DNA from: Spirochaeta sp. UBA5339
GTDB lineage: Bacteria; Spirochaetota; Spirochaetia; DSM-2461
Length of the DNA: 39,310 nucleotides
NCBI GenBank assembly: GCA_002408085.1
Contig: DHQL01000021.1
Location: 29,252 to 68,561, forward strand
Direction: 5' to 3'
Shown: positions 33,459 to 39,310 of the stretch, piece by piece
Numbering within the stretch: position 1 is the first letter of the stretch
Layout: each line of letters starts with the position of its first letter
Program-made: the position numbers and the translations under genes
The notes under the pieces: generated by a model
Told to the model about the DNA's origin: nothing
Seen by the model: the letters and a program-made list of their open reading frames with translations, nothing else
Database searches by the model: none

Positions 33459-35162
33459 ATGAAGTACGAACTGGAACGATTCACTCTGAGTGACGCCTGG
33501 TCCAAAAGCAGAGATGCCTATGGAGACCTGGACTTTCTGGGATACGCCGGAAAGAAATCTGAAACCTATGCAGAAGTTGCAGAAAATATCAAAAAAATAC
33601 AGACCTTTCTGAAATCAGAGGGTGTGACCTTCGGTGACAAGGTCGCCCTTATCAGCGAGAGCCGTCCCGAGTGGGGACAGATCTACCTGGCTCTTACTAC
33701 AATGGGAGCCGTTGCGGTTCCCGTAATGGCCGACTTCTCCGGCGTGCAGATGGTCAACATCCTTGATCACTCAGACTCTGTCTACCTCTTTGCATCGGAA
33801 AAAGTCCTGGCCCGTCTGGCCGACTGTTCTCTGGCAAAGGCCGGAAAGCTGGCCCTCCTCAGGGACGGATTCAAAACAGGAACCGTTGTAACTGAAGATG
33901 AAAATGTGAGCTTTAATGAGACAGGAGATATCCTGGCCGGTGAAGCGGTGGATCAGCTTACTTCCTGCGAGGAAGACGATCTGGCAGCCATCCTCTACAC
34001 CTCCGGAACCACAGGAAACTCCAAGGGTGTAATGCTGACCCACAGGAATATCACTCACAACGCCCGGATCGGTGTGAATATCGGTGAAGCCCTCCCCGGA
34101 GAGCGTTTCCTCTCTGTTCTGCCCCTGGCCCACTCCTACGAGTGCTCCCTGGGACTGATTCTCCCCATGCAGGCCGGATGCGGCATCAACTACCTAGAGG
34201 GAGCTCCCACACCAAGAGTGATGCTGAAGGCCCTCTCTGTGGTGAAACCTCAGCTGATGCTGACCGTTCCCATCCTGATGGAGAAGATCTACCGCTCCAG
34301 CATCGCCCCCAAGTTTGCAGGCAGCCCTGTGCTCAGAGCCCTCTATGCATTCCGTCCCACACAGTTTCTTTTAAACCGTCTGGTTGCAGGCAAGAAGCTG
34401 AAGAAACTCTTTGGCGGTGAGCTCCACTTCTTCGGAATCGGCGGAGCTCCTCTGGCTCCGGATGTGGAAAAGTTCCTCCGGGACGCGAAGTTTCCCTACT
34501 CAGTAGGTTACGGATTGACCGAAACAGCCCCCTGTCTTGCCGGCGACTCACCCTGCCGCTCTGTCTTTAGAGCCATTGGACCCGCCTTCGAGGATGTGTC
34601 CCTGAGAATTGCCGATGTTAATCCCGAAACAGGGCACGGAGAGATCCAGGCCAAGGGACCCAATATCATGAAGGGATACTACAAAGATGAAGAGAAGACC
34701 GCCGAAGTTTTTACTGAGGACGGCTGGTTCAAGACCGGAGACCTGGGATTTCTGAACAGGAAGAATATTCTCTTTATCAAGGGAAGACTGAAGAACATGA
34801 TACTCGGCCCCAACGGTGAGAACATCTACCCCGAGGAGATCGAGGCTGTTATCAGCAGGGACCCCTATGTGCAGGACGCCCTGGTTACAAGAATCGGAAA
34901 TACTCTGGTAGCCCTTGTTCACTTCAACCACGACAAGCTAGACGAGTTTATTGCCGGGATCAAGGCTAAGCCCGAAGATCTGGCAAAGGTCAAGGAAGAG
35001 ATGCTCGAGAAGATCCGTCAGACAGCCAACAACAGTCTGACCGCCTTGAGTCGTCTGGGCAAGATGATCGAGCAGGTGGAGCCCTTTGAAAAGACTCCCT
35101 CCCTGAAGATCAAGCGCTTCCTCTACACCAAGATCAAGCTGCCTAAAACTCAAAACAGCTGA
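33459..35162 (+). CDS. Long-chain fatty acid--CoA ligase (AMP-forming)
   Basis: A 567-residue adenylate-forming enzyme that activates a carboxylic acid as acyl-AMP and transfers it to CoA. Motifs in order: P-loop LYTSGTTGNSKGVMLTHRNI, LSVLPLAHSYECSLG, the substrate-binding region GGAPLAPDVEKFLRDAKFPYSVGYGLTETAP, GWFKTGDLGFL, the KGRLKNMILGPNGENIYPEEIEAVI hinge and a C-terminal region TPSLKIKRFLYTKIK with the catalytic Lys. This is the FadD15/long-chain type with the LAHSYE motif. The ATG at 33459 has GGAG 8 bases upstream. It looks monocistronic. Confidence 0.94.
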   Translation: MKYELERFTLSDAWSKSRDAYGDLDFLGYAGKKSETYAEVAENIKKIQTFLKSEGVTFGDKVALISESRPEWGQIYLALTTMGAVAVPVMADFSGVQMVNILDHSDSVYLFASEKVLARLADCSLAKAGKLALLRDGFKTGTVVTEDENVSFNETGDILAGEAVDQLTSCEEDDLAAILYTSGTTGNSKGVMLTHRNITHNARIGVNIGEALPGERFLSVLPLAHSYECSLGLILPMQAGCGINYLEGAPTPRVMLKALSVVKPQLMLTVPILMEKIYRSSIAPKFAGSPVLRALYAFRPTQFLLNRLVAGKKLKKLFGGELHFFGIGGAPLAPDVEKFLRDAKFPYSVGYGLTETAPCLAGDSPCRSVFRAIGPAFEDVSLRIADVNPETGHGEIQAKGPNIMKGYYKDEEKTAEVFTEDGWFKTGDLGFLNRKNILFIKGRLKNMILGPNGENIYPEEIEAVISRDPYVQDALVTRIGNTLVALVHFNHDKLDEFIAGIKAKPEDLAKVKEEMLEKIRQTANNSLTALSRLGKMIEQVEPFEKTPSLKIKRFLYTKIKLPKTQNS

Positions 35163-35180
35163 TATCTGTATTATGAGTCC

Positions 35181-35320
35181 CAATGTCCGGGCACATCCTG
35201 CTGACCGCAGGACCGGGCTTTTCAGGGCTCCGCTATCGCTCCGGCCCGCCAACAGGCGGGCTGCCTGGGCACCCCTCCAATCCCATTGTGCGGCAGGCTC
35301 CATCCGGAACCCCGTTCTTT
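35181..35320. repeat. GC-rich hairpin-bearing intergenic element
   Basis: A strongly GC-rich block in an otherwise AT-rich gap after the acyl-CoA synthetase. It holds two hairpins: TCCTGC-TGACC-GCAGGA (35196-35212) and GCCCGCC-AACA-GGCGGGC (35244-35261), flanked by CCGGG direct copies. No T-run follows either hairpin, so they are not ordinary terminators. It could be a dispersed intergenic repeat unit; only one copy is in this window. Confidence 0.4.
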
Positions 35321-35331
35321 CCCTCTCTTAT

Positions 35332-35361
35332 TTGCGAAACTCCCTTTTTTTGTGCTATTAT
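35332..35361 (+). promoter_or_regulatory. Promoter of the STAS/receiver cassette
   Basis: TTGCGA (35332-35337), an 18-base spacer and TATTAT (35356-35361). An ATG begins exactly 6 bases after the -10 and opens the short leader ORF at 35368. The STAS gene itself starts 49 bases later with a Shine-Dalgarno. Confidence 0.55.
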
Positions 35362-35367
35362 TTTGAA

Positions 35368-35412
35368 ATGAACAGGGTTGTTCTTTTTTCTGCATCTCAG
35401 GAGGACAAGTAG
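35368..35412 (+). CDS. Candidate 14-residue leader peptide upstream of the STAS gene
   Basis: The ORF MNRVVLFSASQEDK lies entirely in the leader of the STAS gene. Its ATG is 6 bases after the TATTAT -10, so it would be translated from a leaderless message. Its 3' end contains the AGGAGGA ribosome site of the STAS gene, and its TAG stop ends 4 bases before the STAS ATG. This geometry would couple STAS translation to passage of ribosomes through the leader. It could also be a chance ATG near a transcription start. Confidence 0.35.
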   Translation: MNRVVLFSASQEDK

Positions 35413-35416
35413 AATA

Positions 35417-35806
35417 ATGATTGACTTTACACCATTGGAAGAGTTCAGTGAGTCACAGGAGAACCTGCATTTGATATGCTCGCTGGATGAGAGCTTTGAT
35501 CCCTCGGCAGCGGTTATTTCCCTGAAAGGGTATCTGGATCACAGCAACTCCATTGAATTTGCCGAAGCGGTTGTCGATTTTTTTAACGGTGAATGGAAAA
35601 AGAATCCTGTAATACTGGATCTGGAAAACCTTCAGTATATCTCTTCCAGCGGTCTTGGGAGCTTTACAACCATCAGGGTTCAGGCTGAACTCAAGGAGAG
35701 CCCTTTTTATCTGTTGAAGATGAAAGGGAAGGTTCGGAAGGTTTTCGATCAGATCGGATTCTCCTCTTTTTTTAAAATGATTGATTCCCTTCAGGATGCG
35801 CACTGA
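35417..35806 (+). CDS. STAS-domain anti-sigma-factor-antagonist-like protein
   Basis: A 129-residue cytoplasmic protein that is a single STAS domain. The core AVISLKGYLDHSNSIEFAEAVVDFF, then VILDLENLQYISSSGLGSFTTI, matches SpoIIAA/RsbV-type antagonists. Ser78 in SSSGLG sits where the regulatory serine is phosphorylated by an anti-sigma kinase. The usual Asp just before (DSSG) is Ser here. The ATG at 35417 has AGGAGGA about 11 bases upstream. Its stop overlaps the next ATG by one base (TGATG). No RsbW/SpoIIAB kinase is adjacent, so the partner must lie elsewhere, or the protein acts with the neighbouring receiver protein. Confidence 0.92.
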   Translation: MIDFTPLEEFSESQENLHLICSLDESFDPSAAVISLKGYLDHSNSIEFAEAVVDFFNGEWKKNPVILDLENLQYISSSGLGSFTTIRVQAELKESPFYLLKMKGKVRKVFDQIGFSSFFKMIDSLQDAH

Positions 35807-36420
35807 TGGCGGGAAGCCCCTTCCATGATATCCGGTCCGCCCTGAACGGGGTGATCTGTATGGGCAGTCTCTTAAAGGATACTGAGCTGGATCAGGAACA
35901 GAAGGAACTTCTTGAGTATATGCTCCTTTCGGCAGAGAAGAGCGTCACCCTGATCAATGACTTTCAGAAATCCCCTTCAGACGCTGGGGCAGGAAGCCAG
36001 GGCAGCTCCTGCGGAGATTCCCTGACATTAACTGATTCCGGACAGGATGAACTCTCTATACTACTGGCCGAGGATGACGATATCGGCCGGCTCTACCTGA
36101 CCACCCTGCTTAAGAGGCAGAACTGGCGTGTCGATGAGGCCTGCGACGGCCTTGAGGCTCTTGAGCTGTTCAAGAAAAACAGTTATCAGATTGTGCTTAT
36201 GGATGTGAGCATGCCCGGTGTCGACGGGATTCAGGCATCCCGCAGGATCAGAGCCCTGGATGAGGATATTCCCATACTTGTGATTACCGCCCACGGAGAA
36301 GGGGAGCTTGAGGAAGATTTTCAGAGCGCCGGAATCAGCGATGTGCTCAGAAAACCGATCTACGATGAGTTCCTTCTGAACAAGATCCGTTCTCTCTGCT
36401 TCAGTTCCGACAGAACCTGA
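35806..36420 (+). CDS. DHp (histidine phosphoacceptor) domain fused to a receiver domain, no ATPase domain
   Basis: A 204-residue protein. Residues 5-53 match the dimerisation/phosphoacceptor helix pair of hybrid kinases: FHDIRSALNGVICMGSLLKDTELDQEQKELLEYMLLSAEKSVTLINDF corresponds to the usual HEIRTPLNG box, with His7 kept. After a Ser/Gly linker, residues 83-195 are a complete receiver domain with acidic pocket EDDD (89-92), phosphoacceptor Asp133 in LMDVSMPG, Thr161 and Lys183. No HATPase domain is present between or after them. The upstream sequence is the STAS stop, so this is not a truncated longer kinase. It may act as a Spo0B-like phosphotransfer dimer with a built-in receiver, in a cassette with the STAS protein. 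Confidence 0.85.
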   Translation: MAGSPFHDIRSALNGVICMGSLLKDTELDQEQKELLEYMLLSAEKSVTLINDFQKSPSDAGAGSQGSSCGDSLTLTDSGQDELSILLAEDDDIGRLYLTTLLKRQNWRVDEACDGLEALELFKKNSYQIVLMDVSMPGVDGIQASRRIRALDEDIPILVITAHGEGELEEDFQSAGISDVLRKPIYDEFLLNKIRSLCFSSDRT

Positions 36421-36441
36421 TTTACTTTCGATTATAAAAAA

Positions 36442-36470
36442 CAGAAGCCGTCACAACGTAACGGCTTCTG
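36442..36470 (-). terminator. Terminator in the gap between the receiver gene and umuC
   Basis: CAGAAGCCGT and ACGGCTTCTG form a 10-base perfect stem with a 9-base loop. On the minus strand it is followed by TTTTTTATAAT, so it should terminate umuDC transcripts about 170 bases after the umuC stop. On the plus strand the flank is AAATGGAG, with no T-run. The remaining gap, 36471-36642, is AT-rich and I see no gene in it. Confidence 0.7.
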
Positions 36471-36642
36471 AAATGGAGAAAGTAAAATGAAAAAATCTTA
36501 ACCAACCCTGTTTGTTAGGTTCATTACCTTAATAACAACCCTGATCAGTTTATGTTACAGAATATAAAGGTCCTATTTGTGAATTATGTGAACCATCCGT
36601 GGCCATTGTCTGAATAGTAAACAAGAAAAGAGTGAAGATGGG

Positions 36643-37935
36643 TCATTTTTCAGGCCTTTCGGGCCGTCCCAGGGGGGCTCCCAAGCGAATTCGGGGCAGG
36701 TCCGCCCATTTGGTGGTATAACAGGGTGAGAGATACTCCCGTTTCATCTGCCAGCGGCTGTCCAGGCGCAGGGGCTTGCAGTGGAGGGTCTGCCGCCCGT
36801 AGCGGCTGTTGATCTCCTCCACCGCCTTCATCACCGACTCCCTGCGGCTGTCCTTCTGATGAAACAGGTCAAGCTGCTCCTTTCCGGCATCCTCTATCTC
36901 GCTCAGGAATACGGAGATCTTCTTGTACCGGTAGCCCGGGCGGTAGAGCTCCTCCAGCTGCCGGCGGACTATGGCCACAATGGCGGGGGGGTAGTTGACC
37001 GGAAAGCTGAGTTCCTTTGTCATGCCCCGGGCGTACTGGCGGTCTCCCTCCCGGAAGGGATTGGTCATAATGGAGGTATGGATCACCCGGCAGGCGGAGC
37101 CCTGGGAGCGGAGTTTTTCCGCCGCCCCTGAGGCGTAGTCGGAGCCCGCTTCCAGAATATCCTCCTTCTCTGTTACGGGAAAGGAGAAGCTTCGGGATGT
37201 GATAATACCCTGTTTGGGGGGAGGGCTCTCCTCCAGGGTGAAGCTGGGTCTGCCCTTGAGTTCCCAGAGGGTCTTCAGTCCCACCAGGGTCATATCCTTT
37301 TTTATCCGGCTCTCCTCCTGGTCCATCAGATCGGCGGCGCTGTGTATGCCCAGGCCGTGGAGTTTCCGGGCGTACTGCCTTCCGACTCCCCATATTTCTC
37401 TTACATCTGTCTTTTCCAGGATGGAAGCCCACTGACCGTCCGGGGGCATATAGACCCCGTCGGGCCGGTTTTTGGCGATCTTCCCGGCGATCTTGGCCAG
37501 AGTCTTGGTGGGGGCTATGCCGATGGAGACGGGAATGCCCACCCACTCCTGGAGCCTCTTCCTTATACGGAGACACTGGTCTATCAGCTGTTCCCGGCTG
37601 CCCTGGAGGATGAGGAAGGCCTCGTCGATGGAGTAGACCTCCAGCTGAGGGGTAAAGCCCTCAAGGACATTCATCACCCGGCGGGAGAGGTCGTCGTAGA
37701 GGGTGTAGTTGGATGAGAATACCGCCGCCCCGGCGGCCTCAAGCTGCTTCTCCACCTTGAAAAGGGGGACTCCCCGGGGAAGGTTCAGGTCCCTGGCCTC
37801 TTTGCTCATGGCAACAAGACAGCCGTCGTTGTTGGACAGAACCACCACGGGCTTCTTCTGCAGATCCGGGCGGAAGACCCGTTCGCAGGAGGCGTAGAAG
37901 CTGTTGCAGTCCACCAGGGCGGTCATTGTCTTCAT
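36643..37935 (-). CDS. umuC: DNA polymerase V catalytic subunit UmuC
   Basis: A 430-residue Y-family translesion polymerase subunit. The N-terminal metal site is ALVDCNSFYASCERVF, followed by VVVLSNNDGCLVAMSKEAR. The second acidic pair is in YSIDEAFLIL. The thumb/HhH region is VREIWGVGRQYARKLHGLGIHSAADL, and the little finger region SFSFPVTEKEDILEAG is present. The C terminus (MKREYLSPCYTTKWADLPRI) is the UmuC-specific ending. Length equals typical UmuC (about 420). It starts at ATG 37935 with an ATGA overlap on umuD, giving translational coupling for SOS mutagenesis. Confidence 0.95.
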   Translation of the reverse strand: MKTMTALVDCNSFYASCERVFRPDLQKKPVVVLSNNDGCLVAMSKEARDLNLPRGVPLFKVEKQLEAAGAAVFSSNYTLYDDLSRRVMNVLEGFTPQLEVYSIDEAFLILQGSREQLIDQCLRIRKRLQEWVGIPVSIGIAPTKTLAKIAGKIAKNRPDGVYMPPDGQWASILEKTDVREIWGVGRQYARKLHGLGIHSAADLMDQEESRIKKDMTLVGLKTLWELKGRPSFTLEESPPPKQGIITSRSFSFPVTEKEDILEAGSDYASGAAEKLRSQGSACRVIHTSIMTNPFREGDRQYARGMTKELSFPVNYPPAIVAIVRRQLEELYRPGYRYKKISVFLSEIEDAGKEQLDLFHQKDSRRESVMKAVEEINSRYGRQTLHCKPLRLDSRWQMKREYLSPCYTTKWADLPRIRLGAPLGRPERPEK

Positions 37936-38408
37936 CCCTTCTGCCCCGGGAGGAAGGAGTGGATCACATGGGTCACCACACCCCAGACCTGAAACTCCAT
38001 ATCCAGTTCGATACGCACCGGGTCGTAGGAGGGGTTGCCCGGACAGAGCCAGAGACGGCCCTCCCGGCGGACCAGGCGTTTGACGGTGAACTCCCCGTAG
38101 AGGACGGCCACCACAATCGTATTGTCCCGGGGGGGGATGCTCCGGTCCACGATCAGAAGGTCGCCGCTGCGGATGCCCTCACCCTCCATGGAGTCTCCCT
38201 CCACCCGGACGGTAAAGGTTGCGGCGGAGTTTTTTACCAGATAGCTGTTGAAATCAAGGACCTCTTCGCGGTAGTCTGCGGCGGGGGAGGGGAAGCCCGC
38301 CTTTATAAGGTCGCCGTAAGAGGGAACTCCCTCGGCGCAGTGTTCAGGGGTTTTCAGGAACCGGGGCGCTTCCGTAAAAGGGCTGCCCGGTATTGGGTAA
38401 CTATTCAT
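37932..38408 (-). CDS. umuD: DNA polymerase V accessory subunit / LexA-like protease UmuD
   Basis: A 158-residue S24 peptidase-fold protein. The self-cleavage site is AG in IKAGFPSPAADY (Ala37-Gly38; E. coli UmuD has Cys-Gly). The catalytic Ser is in GDSM (Ser73) and the Lys in GEFTVKRL (Lys110). FTVRVEGDSMEGEGIRSGDLLIVDRS and VWGVVTHVIHSF match UmuD closely. RecA-stimulated cleavage yields UmuD', the active partner of UmuC. The start is ATG at 38408. A longer form from 38468 would add 20 unconserved residues and lacks a proper ribosome site, whereas a promoter ends 6 bases before 38408. Confidence 0.93.
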   Translation of the reverse strand: MNSYPIPGSPFTEAPRFLKTPEHCAEGVPSYGDLIKAGFPSPAADYREEVLDFNSYLVKNSAATFTVRVEGDSMEGEGIRSGDLLIVDRSIPPRDNTIVVAVLYGEFTVKRLVRREGRLWLCPGNPSYDPVRIELDMEFQVWGVVTHVIHSFLPGQKG

Positions 38409-38417
38409 ATGTATAGT
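38400..38417. promoter_or_regulatory. Palindromic operator over the umuD start
   Basis: On the minus strand ACTATACATATGAATAGT is palindromic at 16 of 18 positions (5-base arms ACTAT/ATAGT around CATATG). It covers the end of the -10, the predicted transcription start and the ATG. Its CTAT-N8-ATAG layout echoes the CTGT-N8-ACAG form of the E. coli LexA box. Confidence 0.5.
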
Positions 38418-38444
38418 ATAATCCCTCTCAGAAGCTGCCGTCAA
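38415..38444 (-). promoter_or_regulatory. umuDC promoter, leaderless type
   Basis: On the minus strand, TTGACG (38439-38444), an 18-base spacer and TATACT (38415-38420) are followed by 6 bases and ATG at 38408. No Shine-Dalgarno is present between the -10 and the start. Confidence 0.65.
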
Positions 38445-38590
38445 TGAGAGGATCGGCTGTTTTTCCATGACAAAAGATTTTCTCCCGGGGTAGAATGCCC
38501 TCCGTGCAGCAGCTCTTCCTCAGGACGTTCTTCTCTGCTATAGTAATACGTCATGTTCATGATTCCCGCCCCATTTAATAGAGGACATTA

Positions 38591-39310
38591 TTGAAAATAC
38601 TCGCTCCAGACTTTAACGAACATTTCAACCCGGAAATTCTCCCCGAGGCAAGGGGGCTGAAGAAGGAGAACCGCGTCTACAACCTCAAGACCGAAGACTA
38701 CAGTCTAAGGGTCTTTGTGCTGGGTGATCAGCCCATGCCCTTCGGTGTAGAGCTCCACTGCCGGGAGGAGAGATTTTTCTGGACCTGCGAGTGCGGAGCC
38801 GATAAACCCTGTGTTCATCTGGCCTCCCTGATTCTGAAGGCCTCTGATGAAGGACTGCCCGAGGGGCACTGGATTCACAAACTGCCCTCTCTGAATGCAT
38901 CTCCAGCCATGGAGGCCCCGGACCCGGGAGATCATCTGCTGGAAGGGGACCTTTTTGCCTTTGATCATGCCCCCGTCCCTTCCAAACCGGCGGCGCAGAC
39001 CCAAAAAGCAAAAAAACAGCAGAAAAATAAGCCTTTAGGAGAGGGACCATCCAGGGAGGAACCCCGTCAGGATTATAAACCGGCTGCATCGGAGGCAGAG
39101 AGGGAAGAGGTTATTGTACTGGACCTGCAGGCGGAATCTTCGGGTATAGAGGTTCCGGCTGCAGGGGCTGACACCCCAGAGGGCGGTGCTGAACCGGCCT
39201 CTGCGACAGCAACTCTGGAGATCATTGAGTTGGTCGATGATATTGAAGAGCCCGGCCCGGCCAGTCCCGCCGAGCCCTCAGCATCAGCCGAACCTGCAGC
39301 ACCAGTCGAA
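38591..39310 (+). CDS. SWIM zinc-finger protein, N-terminal part (runs off the window)
   Basis: An open frame of 240 codons with no stop before the window edge. It starts at TTG (38591) with GAGGA 5 bases upstream and begins MKILAPDFNEHFNPEI. A SWIM-type zinc finger is seen as CECGADKPCVH (Cys66, Cys68, Cys74, His76) within FFWTCECGADKPCVHLASLILKA, typical of the N-terminal regions encoded in or next to SNF2-type helicases. After it the sequence becomes charged and then Ala/Glu/Pro-rich. The downstream part is not visible, so I cannot say whether a helicase domain is fused. It is divergent from umuDC. Confidence 0.75.
   Translation, partial: MKILAPDFNEHFNPEILPEARGLKKENRVYNLKTEDYSLRVFVLGDQPMPFGVELHCREERFFWTCECGADKPCVHLASLILKASDEGLPEGHWIHKLPSLNASPAMEAPDPGDHLLEGDLFAFDHAPVPSKPAAQTQKAKKQQKNKPLGEGPSREEPRQDYKPAASEAEREEVIVLDLQAESSGIEVPAAGADTPEGGAEPASATATLEIIELVDDIEEPGPASPAEPSASAEPAAPVE

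Noticed and set aside
38409..38468. Longer umuD start at 38468
   Set aside because: The extra 20 residues are not conserved, and a full promoter lies inside them, ending 6 bases before the ATG at 38408.

Overview
This is a 39.3 kb stretch of bacterial chromosome, densely coded on both strands and fairly GC-rich. The gene set points to a free-living member of the Spirochaetia: an XPB-type helicase operon with its partner gene, several lipoproteins, an ankyrin-repeat lipoprotein, an ABC-substrate-binding-domain histidine kinase, a TonB-dependent outer-membrane receptor (so a diderm envelope) and a split glycine dehydrogenase. The taxonomic placement is inferred from gene content and is not proven. 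No rRNA, tRNA, CRISPR array, prophage or insertion sequence was recognised.

Layout. 1-1007 is the 3' part of gcvPB (glycine cleavage). It converges on a minus-strand block: an XPB partner protein and an XPB helicase (988-4646), a five-gene oligopeptide ABC importer (oppA-B-C-D-F, 10736 down to 4684, every junction a 4-base overlap) and a sensor histidine kinase upstream of it (10832-12853). Divergent from the kinase is an unrecognised exported protein (12993-14261), followed by UDP-glucose dehydrogenase (14434-15756). A bidirectional terminator separates ugd from a chromosomal CcdAB-type toxin-antitoxin pair. Next, on the minus strand, come an ABC-F ATPase and an SH3-domain lipoprotein. A ROK-family protein, an ankyrin lipoprotein, a free-methionine-(R)-sulfoxide reductase and a dicarboxylate/amino-acid:cation symporter follow on the plus strand. 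Aspartate-semialdehyde dehydrogenase converges on the symporter.

26718-33201 is a likely uptake/transport locus. A TonB-dependent receptor and a small lipoprotein diverge from a DUF454 membrane protein and a CydD/CydC-like heterodimeric ABC exporter pair. An acyl-CoA synthetase follows, then a two-gene signalling cassette (a STAS protein, and a histidine-kinase DHp domain fused directly to a receiver with no ATPase domain), then umuDC on the minus strand, and finally the start of a SWIM zinc-finger protein that runs off the window.

The most striking pattern is in the regulatory DNA. At least four genes of unrelated function (sensor kinase, ccdA, ROK, umuD) have a good -10 hexamer exactly 6 bases before the start codon and no usable Shine-Dalgarno; xpb has the same design with 8 bases. 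These transcripts should therefore be leaderless. A 14-codon leader ORF before the STAS gene has the same architecture. In two cases, ccdA and umuD, a palindrome sits on the promoter where a repressor would act. Other genes in the window (opp, asd, TonB receptor, symporter) have ordinary leaders with Shine-Dalgarno sequences, so both modes of initiation appear to coexist.
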